DNA of 64,000 nucleotides, taken from NCBI RefSeq assembly GCF_003063575.1, contig NZ_NESC01000002.1:124001-188000 (forward strand). The letters run 5' to 3'. The position numbers and the translations under genes were made by a program. Origin of the DNA: Limnohabitans sp. Jir72 (GTDB lineage: Bacteria; Pseudomonadota; Gammaproteobacteria; Burkholderiales; Burkholderiaceae_C). Shown one piece after another: positions 47,016 through 55,572 of this stretch (its first letter is position 1; the number at the start of each line of letters is the position of its first letter). Below the pieces are notes generated by a model that had not been told where the DNA came from, searched no databases, and saw only the letters and a list, made by a program, of their open reading frames with translations.

Positions 47016-47522
47016 TCAGCGCTCGGCTTTTTGGGCTTTGACCATCTTGGTCTTGATGCGGCCTTGCTTGAGGGGCGAGAGGTATTCCACAAACACCTTG
47101 CCCTTGAGGTGGTCCAGCTCGTGCTGAATGCAGATGGCCAAGAGGCCCTCGGCTTCGATGTTTTGCGTTTGACCATCGCGGTCCAGGGCCGTGACCTTGA
47201 CGGCCGTGGCGCGCTCCACGCCGTCGTAAATGCCGGGCACCGACAGGCAGCCTTCATCGCCTTTGACGCGCTCATCGCTCATCCAGATGATCTCAGGGTT
47301 GATCAGCACCAAAGGCTTGTTGCGCTCTTCCGAGGTGTCGATGACCACCAGACGCTGGTGCACATCGATTTGCGTGGCGGCCAAGCCGATGCCGTTGGCC
47401 TCGTACATGGTCTCGAGCATGTCGTCGATCAAGGCGCGCAGACGGTCGTCCACCGCAGCCACGGGCTGGGCCACCTTGTGCAGGCGGGGGTCGGGATAGC
47501 AAAGAATGGGAAGCAGGGCCAT
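47016..47522 (-). CDS. def: Peptide deformylase
   Basis: A 168-residue metalloenzyme with all three motifs: [17 protein letters not shown] (metal cysteine) and QHELDHLKG (two metal histidines and the catalytic glutamate). It removes the formyl group from nascent proteins. Confidence 0.97.
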   Translation of the reverse strand: MALLPILCYPDPRLHKVAQPVAAVDDRLRALIDDMLETMYEANGIGLAATQIDVHQRLVVIDTSEERNKPLVLINPEIIWMSDERVKGDEGCLSVPGIYDGVERATAVKVTALDRDGQTQNIEAEGLLAICIQHELDHLKGKVFVEYLSPLKQGRIKTKMVKAQKAER

Positions 47523-47587
47523 GGATCAAATAGGGCAAAGGTCAGAACCGATCCCCTATTGTCCCTAATTTCGAATGGACCTGCCGT

Positions 47588-49240
47588 TCAACGGCCAGCC
47601 GAGCAGCCGGCAAAGATGTCCAACTGTGGCTTGGACAGGCCCGTGGCGACCTGGCTCAAGCCCAGCATCGAGTGGAACAGGTTGTCGTGTGACATCGGTT
47701 TGTCCGCCTGGCTTTGCAGACAGGCCATGCGCCAGCCGCGCTGCGCTTGCATAGGCTTGGACAGCCAGGCCAGCATGGGCACATGGGTTTGCTCGCGCGG
47801 GGCCATGCGGTAGGGCATACCGTGCAGGTACAAGCCCTTCTCGCCCAGCGACTCGCCATGGTCCGACAGATACATCAAAGCCGTGGGACGCGCTTGCGCC
47901 TGCAACCACTTGACGGTTTGAGACACAAAGTGATCGGCATACAGCACCGAGTTGTCGTAGCCATTGACGATCTGCTCAACCGGGCAGTTTTGCAGCGCGC
48001 TGCTTTGGCACTCGGGCTTGAACTGCTTGATGGCCTGCGGCGAACGCTTGTAATAGGCCGGGCCGTGGCTGCCCATCTGGTGCATGACCACCACCGTGCC
48101 TTTGGCGCGCTTGACCGGGTCCAGCAAGGCCAGCTGTTTGGGCAACTCCTGCAGCATGATTTCATCGAAGCATTCGCCGTCCTGGCACAGCTCTGGCACC
48201 TTCAAGGCCTGGGTTTCCCATTTTGAAACCCGATCGCACACGCCTTTGCATCCGGACTGGTTGTCGATCCACAGCACGGCAAGCCCCGCGCGCTGCAACA
48301 CGTCGAGCAAGCCTTCATAAGGTTGATCGCTGTTTTCATAAGCGGTCTTGCCCAGGTGCGAGAACATGCAGGGCAAGGATGTCTGGGTGCTGGTGCCACA
48401 GGAGCTGACGTCCGAGAAATACACCAAGTCGCCTTGCGCCTTGAGCTGGCTCAACTGCGGCGTGGTCTGGCGCGTGTATCCGGACAAGCCAAAGTTGGCA
48501 GCACGCACCGTCTCGCCCACCACCAGCACGATCAGGGGCGCGTCTTTTTCCGAATCCGGCACGGCCAGCAGCTTGGCGTCCTCACCAATGGGCAGCAAGG
48601 GTTTGGCCGCTTGCGAAGCCTGCCCCACCGACAAACGCACCACCGCATACACGCTGTTGAAGGGGTTGGCCATGTAGCGCAAGGTGGTGTGGTTGCGCAT
48701 CAAGGAAGCCAGGTCCTGAAAAGACAGCCACACGAACACGAACATCATGACCCAAGCCAGTACAAACAGGCCCAGCTGGCGCAGCGCAAGCGGTTTGAAG
48801 CGCACCGCCTTCACAGGCTGACGCCACCACCAAACACCCGGCAAGAAGACCCCAAAAAACACGGCAACCAACATCCGCCATGACAGCAGATCGCGCACCT
48901 CGCGCGCATCTGTATGGACGACATTGGCAATCATGCTCGGATCAATCACCACGTTGTAGGTCAGCATGAAATAACTGCTGGATGTCACCACCATCATGAA
49001 CACGATACCCGCCGGCTTGAGCCATCTGGGCCACACCAAAAGGAGCAACAACCAACAAATCATGCTGTACAAAACCAGTATCAGGCTGCCCAGGGTCATC
49101 ACAGCCTTGAGCCCCTGAGACTCCGGCAATTGCCACACAGCGATCCACATCGGCAAGTTGCCAGCAACACTGAGCCATGCGGCCAACACCATCAACATGG
49201 AGGTGGGATGCCACGGCTGGCTTTTGAATAGACTGTTCAT
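47588..49240 (-). CDS. Phosphoethanolamine transferase (EptA-like, sulfatase fold)
   Basis: A 550-residue inner-membrane enzyme. About five transmembrane helices lie in the first 180 residues, then a periplasmic alkaline-phosphatase-fold domain with the nucleophile T244 in VVGETVRAANFGLSGYTRQT, CGTSTQTSLPCMFS, and the late metal-binding SDHGESLGEKGLYLHGMPY. Relatives add phosphoethanolamine to lipid A, changing cationic-peptide sensitivity; the target here is inferred. The start ATG 49240 gives a family-like length; ATG 49291 is an alternative. It sits between dprA and def, which are often adjacent in relatives. Confidence 0.87.
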   Translation of the reverse strand: MNSLFKSQPWHPTSMLMVLAAWLSVAGNLPMWIAVWQLPESQGLKAVMTLGSLILVLYSMICWLLLLLVWPRWLKPAGIVFMMVVTSSSYFMLTYNVVIDPSMIANVVHTDAREVRDLLSWRMLVAVFFGVFLPGVWWWRQPVKAVRFKPLALRQLGLFVLAWVMMFVFVWLSFQDLASLMRNHTTLRYMANPFNSVYAVVRLSVGQASQAAKPLLPIGEDAKLLAVPDSEKDAPLIVLVVGETVRAANFGLSGYTRQTTPQLSQLKAQGDLVYFSDVSSCGTSTQTSLPCMFSHLGKTAYENSDQPYEGLLDVLQRAGLAVLWIDNQSGCKGVCDRVSKWETQALKVPELCQDGECFDEIMLQELPKQLALLDPVKRAKGTVVVMHQMGSHGPAYYKRSPQAIKQFKPECQSSALQNCPVEQIVNGYDNSVLYADHFVSQTVKWLQAQARPTALMYLSDHGESLGEKGLYLHGMPYRMAPREQTHVPMLAWLSKPMQAQRGWRMACLQSQADKPMSHDNLFHSMLGLSQVATGLSKPQLDIFAGCSAGR

Positions 49241-49406
49241 GCGGCGCTTTGTAGGTGAGAGCGGGCCTGATTTTAGTCGTCGCAGTTTCATACGCGCAGT
49301 GCTTTCCACGAACTCTGAGCCCACACCTGTGTGACTTGACGCCGACCGGATGAGGCCACCACAATGCTTGCAAAGACAGGCAACCAGGCTGCACAGGGAG
49401 ACATGG

Positions 49407-50555
49407 ATGGTGAATACCCCCGAAGAGTTGGGCGCATGGCTGCGGCTGTCGCTCACGCCCAGCGTTGGCAACGAGAGCGCACGCAAACTGCTGGCCGCTT
49501 TTGGTCTGCCGCACCGCATCTTTGCCCAAACCGAATCGGCTTTGCGCCAAGTCGTCTCGGCCGCGCAGGCCAGGCATTTGGTGGGCACACCCGATGGGTG
49601 GGCGGAACTGAGTCGCGACACCTGGACATGGCTACAGCACAACCCCGATTCGACCATGGCGCACGCCATGGTCACCTTGGGCGATGCAGACTACCCGGCA
49701 CCCCTTTTGCGCATGCCCGACCCACCACTGATACTTTACGCTCTGGGCCAAACCGCTGCACTGGGCCGCCTGAACGCAGAACAATGCTTGGCCATGGTAG
49801 GCAGCCGCAACCCCACCCCTCAGGGCCAGGCCAATGCGCGTGAATTTGCGCGAAGCTTGGCAGGCAGCGGTCTGACGATCGTCTCAGGTCTTGCGCTGGG
49901 CATCGATGGGGCGGCGCACGAGGGGGCTTTGCTGGGGGCACCAACGGGAGCGCTGGCCACCGTGGCCGTGGTCGGCACAGGACTGGACCGCGTCTATCCG
50001 CGCCAGCACCGCGAACTGGCCCACAGCATCGCGCAGCGCGGCCTGATCCTCAGCGAGTACCACCTGGGCACGCCACCGCTGAACGCCAACTTTCCAAAAC
50101 GCAATCGCCTCATCGCAGGGCTCTCACACGCGACCTTGGTGGTGGAAGCGGCCCTGCAGTCGGGCTCACTCATCACCGCCAAACAGGCACTGGAGCAAGG
50201 TCGCGATGTGCTGGCCATTCCGGGCTCCATCCACTCTGCTCAGGCCAAGGGCTGCCACGCCCTGATCAAGCAAGGTGCCAAGCTTGTGGAATCGGCGCAA
50301 GATGTGCTCGAAGAGCTGCGCTTGCCTGACCCATTCGCTCAAGTGCCATCGACACTGGTCAATGCAAGCGCCAACGAAAAAACAGAAGATGCATTGCTTC
50401 GCTGGATCGGCCTGGATCCAGTCGGTCTGGATGCTTTGCAAGCTTGCTGCGGCTGGCCGACCGCGCAACTGCAAGCGCAGTTGCTGGAATTGGAGTTGTT
50501 GGGCCAGGTTGGACGCTTGCCTGGCGGACTGTTTCAGCGCATTGGCTTTACCTGA
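49407..50555 (+). CDS. dprA: DNA-processing protein DprA (Smf)
   Basis: A 382-residue protein with an N-terminal helical region, a Rossmann-like DNA-binding domain (MVGSRNPTPQGQANAREFA, SGLALGIDGAAHEGAL, VVGTGLDRVYPRQH, FPKRNRLIAGLSHATLVVEA) and a C-terminal winged-helix-like domain. It loads RecA on incoming single-stranded DNA in transformation. GGGAGA precedes the ATG at 49407. Confidence 0.95.
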   Translation: MVNTPEELGAWLRLSLTPSVGNESARKLLAAFGLPHRIFAQTESALRQVVSAAQARHLVGTPDGWAELSRDTWTWLQHNPDSTMAHAMVTLGDADYPAPLLRMPDPPLILYALGQTAALGRLNAEQCLAMVGSRNPTPQGQANAREFARSLAGSGLTIVSGLALGIDGAAHEGALLGAPTGALATVAVVGTGLDRVYPRQHRELAHSIAQRGLILSEYHLGTPPLNANFPKRNRLIAGLSHATLVVEAALQSGSLITAKQALEQGRDVLAIPGSIHSAQAKGCHALIKQGAKLVESAQDVLEELRLPDPFAQVPSTLVNASANEKTEDALLRWIGLDPVGLDALQACCGWPTAQLQAQLLELELLGQVGRLPGGLFQRIGFT

Positions 50556-50676
50556 CCCATCAATGCACAACCCATGTCTGTGACGTCTTAAATTCACGCC
50601 ATCGTCAAAGATTCTTCAGCCCCGCACACGTGGCTTGCGCTTACAGTTGCGTCTTACTTTCAAGGTTTTGCATGCC

Positions 50677-52185
50677 ATGAGCGCCAACACCCCCGCCGAA
50701 ACCCGCGAACTGAACACCACCGAACGTGCCGAGCGCCAACGCGCTGTGGTGCAGGCCCTGGGCCGGGTGCTGCCGGCTGACGCCATCCTCTACACCCCCG
50801 AAGACACCACGCCCTACGAGTGCGATGGCCTGACCGCCTACCGCGAACGGCCCCTGGTGGTGGCGCTGCCCGAAACCGAAGCGCAGGTGCAAGCCCTGCT
50901 GCGGGCCTGCCACGCGCTGCAAGTGCCGGTGGTGGCACGCGGTGCGGGCACGGGCCTGTCGGGCGGCGCCATGCCGCACCGCATGGGCGTGACGCTGTCG
51001 ATGGCGCGCTTTAACCAGATCAAAACCGTGGACCCCGTGAGCCGCACGGCCGTGGTGCAGTGCGGCGTGCGCAACCTGGCCATCAGCGAAGCGGCTGCGC
51101 CCTACGGCCTGTATTACGCACCCGACCCGTCGAGCCAGATCGCCTGCACGATTGGCGGCAACGTCGCCGAAAACTCAGGCGGTGTGCACTGCCTCAAATA
51201 CGGCCTCACCGTCCACAACGTGCTCAAAGTGCGCGGCTTCACCGTCGAAGGTGACCCCATCGAGTTTGGCAGCGATGCGCTCGACACCTCGGGCTATGAC
51301 CTGATGGCCGTGTTGGTGGGCAGCGAAGGCATGCTGGCCGTGACGACCGAAGTCACCGTCAAGCTGGTGCCCAAACCGCAACTGGCCCGCTGCATCATGG
51401 CCAGCTTTGACGATGTGCGCAAAGCCGGTGACGCGGTGGCCGCCGTGATCGCGGCAGGCATCATCCCGGCGGGTCTCGAGATGATGGACGGCCCCATGAC
51501 CATCGCGGTCGAAGACTTTGTGCACGCAGGCTACGACCTGAGCGCGGCGGCCATCTTGCTGTGCGAGAGCGACGGCACGCCCGAAGAAGTGGAAGAAGAA
51601 ATTGGCCGCATGAGCGAGGTGCTGCGCGGCTGTGGGGCCACCGCCATCACGGTGAGCCGCGACGAAGCCCAGCGCATGAAGTTCTGGAGCGGCCGCAAGA
51701 ACGCCTTCCCGGCGTCGGGCCGCATCAGCCCCGACTACATGTGCATGGACTCGACCATCCCGCGCAAGCGCCTGGCCGACATTTTGGAAGCCATCTCCGC
51801 GATGGAAGAAAAATACGCTCTCAAGTGCCTGAACGTGTTCCACGCAGGCGACGGCAACCTGCACCCGCTGATCCTGTTCGATGCGAACGACCCCGACCAG
51901 CTGCGCCGCTGTGAGCTGTTTGGCGCCGACATCCTGGAAACCAGCGTGGCCATGGGCGGCACCGTCACGGGCGAGCACGGCGTGGGCATCGAGAAGGTCA
52001 ACAGCATGTGCGTGCAGTTCAGCTCTGAAGAAAACGAACAGATGTTCGCCGTCAAGCGCGCCTTTGACCCGCAAGGCCTTTTGAACCCCGGCAAGGTCAT
52101 TCCGACGCTGAACCGCTGCGCCGAATACGGCAAGATGCTGGTGCGGGCGGGGGCGATCAAGCACCCGGATTTGCCACGGTTTTGA
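50677..52185 (+). CDS. glcD: FAD-linked oxidase, glycolate oxidase subunit GlcD type
   Basis: A 502-residue flavoprotein with an FAD-binding PCMH domain (VPVVARGAGTGLSGGAMP, CTIGGNVAENSGGVHCLKYGLT) and an FAD-oxidase C-terminal domain (NVFHAGDGNLHPLILFD, GTVTGEHGVGIEK). GlcD normally works with GlcE and GlcF to oxidise glycolate to glyoxylate; neither gene is next to it, as a REP/RAYT element follows directly. A D-lactate or other 2-hydroxyacid substrate is possible. Start chosen at MSANTPAETREL. Confidence 0.88.
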   Translation: MSANTPAETRELNTTERAERQRAVVQALGRVLPADAILYTPEDTTPYECDGLTAYRERPLVVALPETEAQVQALLRACHALQVPVVARGAGTGLSGGAMPHRMGVTLSMARFNQIKTVDPVSRTAVVQCGVRNLAISEAAAPYGLYYAPDPSSQIACTIGGNVAENSGGVHCLKYGLTVHNVLKVRGFTVEGDPIEFGSDALDTSGYDLMAVLVGSEGMLAVTTEVTVKLVPKPQLARCIMASFDDVRKAGDAVAAVIAAGIIPAGLEMMDGPMTIAVEDFVHAGYDLSAAAILLCESDGTPEEVEEEIGRMSEVLRGCGATAITVSRDEAQRMKFWSGRKNAFPASGRISPDYMCMDSTIPRKRLADILEAISAMEEKYALKCLNVFHAGDGNLHPLILFDANDPDQLRRCELFGADILETSVAMGGTVTGEHGVGIEKVNSMCVQFSSEENEQMFAVKRAFDPQGLLNPGKVIPTLNRCAEYGKMLVRAGAIKHPDLPRF

Positions 52186-52396
52186 ACTGTTGGTTTTTGC
52201 AGGTCGGCGGCTTTAGCCCCGACGTGCGGCCTTGGCAAATCTGGCATCTTCAACGCCACCAAGGCATCGTCGGAGCTGAAGCTCCGACCTACAGGAAACC
52301 CGTGTGTTGGTAGTCTTCTGTAGGTCGGCGGCTTTAGCCCCGACATGATGAACCACTCGCACTTGTCGGGGCTGAAGCCGCCGACCTACAAACGCT
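52186..52396. repeat. Cluster of four REP elements (two inverted pairs) downstream of the RAYT gene
   Basis: Four copies of a GTAG-footed imperfect palindrome (GTCGG...GGCT..AGCC...CCGAC): plus at 52199-52223 (foot GCAG), minus at 52269-52292, plus at 52320-52344 and minus at 52365-52389. Each pair points foot-outward. No gene lies here. The pairs may also work as terminator-like structures between glcD and the convergent RAYT gene. Confidence 0.9.
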
Positions 52397-52897
52397 TCAC
52401 TCTCTGACGCCAGGCAACACGCCGGGGGCCGTGCCCCAATCAGCAGGGTAAATGCCGTTCTTCACATACCGGTGAAAAGTGCTGTGCGGCCAATCACCGA
52501 CCTGCGGCACAAGCCCATGCTTGACCGGGTTGAAATGGATGTAGTGCGTGTGCTGCTCCACATCCCGCTCGTCACGCAAGGTTTGCTCCCAAAAACGCGC
52601 TTGCCAAAAAGTCTGAACACCCATGCGCCCACGCAAGCGATGCACAACGCCTTGCTTGATCAGCATCCAGCGGGTCGAAAAATCGGCGTCATCGCCAGGC
52701 AAACGCCAGATGCAATGCAGGTGATCAGGCATGACCACCATCGCCAGGGTTTCAAATGGGCGTTGCGCACGCACAAGCCGCATCACATCACCCAAGGCAG
52801 TAACTGCCGACGTCTCTCGCAGCCACGGTGCACGCTGATGGGTCACGACGGTGAAAAAGTACGTGCCCCCCGGGATGTTCGATCGACGGTATTGCAT
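52397..52897 (-). mobile_element. REP-associated tyrosine transposase (RAYT)
   Basis: A 166-residue protein of the Y1/HUH (IS200-like, transposase_17) superfamily. It has the metal-binding HUH motif in VVMPDHLHCIWRLPG and the C-terminal catalytic-tyrosine region HYIHFNPVKHGLV. RAYTs bind and cut their cognate REP hairpins at the GTAG foot. It has a good ribosome binding site (GGGAGA) and looks intact. REP pairs flank it on both sides, so gene plus repeats form a REPtron. Confidence 0.9.
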
Positions 52898-52973
52898 GGC
52901 GGGCTCTCCCTTTTTGAATGGATTGAGCCACTCTTTTTATGAGTCATCAAGCATTCATTTTGACAAAGCATTT

Positions 52974-53043
52974 GTTGGTCAGTGGCTTCAGCCCCGACAA
53001 GTGCATGCGGTCCACCATGTCGGGGCTGAAGCCACCGACCTAC
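52974..53043. repeat. Inverted REP pair upstream of the RAYT gene
   Basis: A plus-strand copy at 52974-52998 (degenerate foot GTTG) faces a minus-strand copy at 53019-53043 (foot GTAG). The sequence family is the same as the four copies on the other side of the RAYT gene, and the foot-outward layout is the same. Confidence 0.88.
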
Positions 53044-53060
53044 AAAAATTCATCAACCCC

Positions 53061-53095
53061 AACTGGTTGCGCACGCAACCAGTTTTCTCTACAAT
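53061..53095 (+). promoter_or_regulatory. MarR-gene promoter overlapped by a perfect palindromic operator
   Basis: An inverted repeat at 53061-53084 has perfect 11-base arms (AACTGGTTGCG / CGCAACCAGTT) around two central bases. Its middle covers the -35 box TTGCGC (53067-53072). The -10 box TACAAT (53090-53095) lies 17 bases downstream. A dimeric regulator bound here would block the promoter, which fits autoregulation by the MarR protein encoded 23 bases further on. Confidence 0.75.
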
Positions 53096-53117
53096 CTGGC
53101 CAAAACCCATTTGGCCC

Positions 53118-53636
53118 ATGACCACACCCCCAAAACCGCCCAGCGCTGGCACACCTGGCGCGCCACTCAACCGCACACTGACCTACCGGCTGCATCAGCT
53201 GCACAAGCTGACCGACATGGACAGCCAGTCGGTCTATCCAGAGCGCACGGGCCTGTCGATGAGCGACGGGCGGTGCCTGACGACGATTGGGACGTTTGAA
53301 CCTTTGTCGGTCAAGGAACTGGCCGACAAAGCCAACCTGAACAAGGGCCAGGCCAGCCGCGCTGCACAGGCGCTGGTCGATCAAGGGCTGGTGCGCAAAG
53401 CCGACCACCCGGGTGATGGCCGGGGCGTGGTGCTGACACTCACGCCTACCGGACGCAAATTGTTCACGCGCACTATGCAACTGATCAGCCAACGCAACGA
53501 CGAAATTTTTGGCTGCCTGACGGCCAAAGAACAAGCCACGCTGAGCGCCATGTTCGACCGGCTGATTGCCCATGCCCGACCGGGAGTTGTGACGGATGCC
53601 CCGCAGGGTGCCCATTCATCCATCCAGCACCGCTGA
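53118..53636 (+). CDS. MarR-family transcriptional regulator
   Basis: A 172-residue protein with a MarR winged helix: the recognition region LSVKELADKANLNKGQASRAAQALVDQGLV (about residues 62-91) and the wing KADHPGDGRGVVLTLT. MarR dimers usually repress the adjacent gene until an aromatic ligand binds. The start at 53118 follows the promoter directly; the open frame extends 89 codons upstream across the promoter and REP DNA and is not coding there. It probably controls the hydroxylase/FahA unit. Confidence 0.9.
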   Translation: MTTPPKPPSAGTPGAPLNRTLTYRLHQLHKLTDMDSQSVYPERTGLSMSDGRCLTTIGTFEPLSVKELADKANLNKGQASRAAQALVDQGLVRKADHPGDGRGVVLTLTPTGRKLFTRTMQLISQRNDEIFGCLTAKEQATLSAMFDRLIAHARPGVVTDAPQGAHSSIQHR

Positions 53637-53659
53637 TCCTCAAACCACAACACCAGACC

Positions 53660-55348
53660 ATGCACACCCCCAGCACCGAGGCACGCCCTTCGATCTATTA
53701 CACCTACGAGGTTTTCAAGCCCTGGCTGGCCTCGGCACACCCCCAGCAAGACCGCCAAAAAGTCGTGATCGTCGGCTCCGGTCCAGCCGGCATGGTCACC
53801 GCGCTCGAACTCGCTCGCCACGGCGTGCCCAGCGTGGTGCTGAGCGCCGAGCTGCAGCTCTCACAGGGCAGCCGGGCGATTTGCTTCACCCGCCGCTCGA
53901 TGGAAATCTTGCAGCAAGTGGGCGTGGCCGACCGCATGACCGCAGGCGGTTTGTCCTGGCGCTTTGGCAACTCTTATTACCGGGGTCAGCGCGTGTTCCG
54001 CATGGAAGCGCCGCACGACCCCGATGACCGCTTCTTTCCGATCATCAATGTGCAGCAGCAGTTCATGGAGGAGTACCTGCACGACGCTTGCAAAGCGAAC
54101 CCGCTGATCGACTTCCGCTGGGGCAACAAGGTCAACAAAGTTGATCAGAAGGACGGCTACGCCCTGCTGGAAGTCGACACGCCCGAAGGCCCCTATGCGT
54201 TGGAAAGCGACTGGGTCGTGGCCGCCGACGGGGGCCGCTCAGGTCTGCGCAGCGCCATGAACCTGCAGATGGAAGGCGCGTCCTACGAAGGCTTTTTCGT
54301 GATCGCCGACATCAAGATCGACTTACCCTTTCCCACCGAGCGACTGGCTTATTTCGACCCCGAGTGGAACCCCGGCAACACCATCTTGATGCACCGCGAA
54401 CCGAACGGCATCTGGCGCGTGGACTACCAGCTGCCGCCGGGCGAGACGCCCGAAGAAGCGCTGCGCCCCGAATCGCTCAAGGCCCGCATCAACGCGCAGC
54501 TCGCCATGATCGGGCACGCAGGCTTGAAGTGGGAGATGGACTGGTCTTCGGTCTATTCAGCCCGCACGCTCACCTTGCCCGAGTTTGTGCACGGCAGCGT
54601 GATCTTCACAGGCGACGCGGCGCACCTGCTGCCCATCTTTGGGGTGCGGGGGGCCAATACGGCGTTTCAGGATGCGCAGTCGCTGGGCTGGCATCTGGCT
54701 TTTGTGGTCAAGGGTCTGGCAAGCCACAAGCTGCTGGCCAACCACAGCACCGAGCGCGTGGGCGCGGCGCGCGAGATCATCACCGAAGCGGGCAAAAGCA
54801 CACGCTTCATGGCGCCGCCCAGCCGGGGCTTCAGGTTGCTGCGCGATGCGGTGCTGTCGCTCTCGCTCACGCAAGAATTTGTGCGCCCCCTGTACCACTG
54901 GCGCACCTCGCGGCCGCACGAGTACACCCATTCGGTACTCAACAGCGCGGGTGATGACAACGGCCTGTTCAAGAGCGGTCCGGCGCACGGCGCACCGCCG
55001 CAAAACGTGCGCTTGGGCGTGAACGACTTTCTGCTCGACCACCTGGGCGGCGGTTTTGACCTGCTGTACTTCACCGACACGGATTTGCCTGAGGCGCTGC
55101 AACAAGTGATCAGCGCAGCGCGTGCAACAGGCATGCCCCTCACAGTGACCGCCGTGGGGGCGGCTCAAGCTGTGGTCGGGGCCGACCAGTACTTGCCCGA
55201 CGCCGATGGCCATCTGCGCCAGCGCTATGGTGTGGCCGCCAACGGTGGTGCCTATTTGCTGCGCCCCGACCAACACGTTTGTGCGCGCTGGATCACACTG
55301 GATGCCACGCGCCTGCAAGCCGCACTGACTAACGTCTTGCCGCAATAA
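53660..55348 (+). CDS. FAD-dependent aromatic hydroxylase (MhpA-like monooxygenase)
   Basis: A 562-residue flavoprotein of the PHBH/MhpA group. Its FAD-binding VVIVGSGPAGMVTALELARHG lies near residues 35-55, the DG motif is WVVAADGGRSGLR, and the GD motif is VIFTGDAAHLLPIFGVRGANTAFQDAQSLGW. A C-terminal thioredoxin-like domain is suggested by length. Such enzymes hydroxylate phenolic rings with NAD(P)H and O2. The DUF2783 and fumarylacetoacetase genes follow, so its product probably enters a gentisate/homogentisate-type ring-cleavage route; the substrate is unknown. Confidence 0.85.
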   Translation: MHTPSTEARPSIYYTYEVFKPWLASAHPQQDRQKVVIVGSGPAGMVTALELARHGVPSVVLSAELQLSQGSRAICFTRRSMEILQQVGVADRMTAGGLSWRFGNSYYRGQRVFRMEAPHDPDDRFFPIINVQQQFMEEYLHDACKANPLIDFRWGNKVNKVDQKDGYALLEVDTPEGPYALESDWVVAADGGRSGLRSAMNLQMEGASYEGFFVIADIKIDLPFPTERLAYFDPEWNPGNTILMHREPNGIWRVDYQLPPGETPEEALRPESLKARINAQLAMIGHAGLKWEMDWSSVYSARTLTLPEFVHGSVIFTGDAAHLLPIFGVRGANTAFQDAQSLGWHLAFVVKGLASHKLLANHSTERVGAAREIITEAGKSTRFMAPPSRGFRLLRDAVLSLSLTQEFVRPLYHWRTSRPHEYTHSVLNSAGDDNGLFKSGPAHGAPPQNVRLGVNDFLLDHLGGGFDLLYFTDTDLPEALQQVISAARATGMPLTVTAVGAAQAVVGADQYLPDADGHLRQRYGVAANGGAYLLRPDQHVCARWITLDATRLQAALTNVLPQ

Positions 55349-55357
55349 GGAAAAAAG

Positions 55358-55546
55358 ATGACCGACAAAGCACTCACCATCGGCGGCCTCGAAACCGTCT
55401 ACGACGCACTGGCCACGGCCATTGACCAAGCAGGCGCTGACAAGGCCGAGCTGTTTCTGGTGAAGCTGGCCTTGCTCCAGGCCCAAGCACTGGGCGATGC
55501 CACGCGATTTCAGCAGCAGGTCGACACCGCCCTGCAAGACCTTTGA
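55358..55546 (+). CDS. DUF2783 small protein
   Basis: A 62-residue acidic, mostly helical protein (MTDKALTIGGLETVYDALATAIDQAG...) of the DUF2783 type. It lies nine bases after the FAD hydroxylase gene. Function is unknown; the tight pairing suggests an accessory to the hydroxylase, which is inference. Confidence 0.75.
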   Translation: MTDKALTIGGLETVYDALATAIDQAGADKAELFLVKLALLQAQALGDATRFQQQVDTALQDL

Positions 55547-55572
55547 ATCCCCGACACAAGAACGAGACCCAC

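Noticed and set aside
52199..53043. Repeat cluster considered as a CRISPR array
   Set aside because: The repeats alternate in orientation, are themselves palindromic, have irregular spacing and flank a RAYT gene; no cas gene is present.
52851..53117. Long N-terminal extension of the MarR protein
   Set aside because: The extension would translate the REP pair, the promoter and the operator palindrome; the ATG at 53118 follows the mapped-by-eye promoter.
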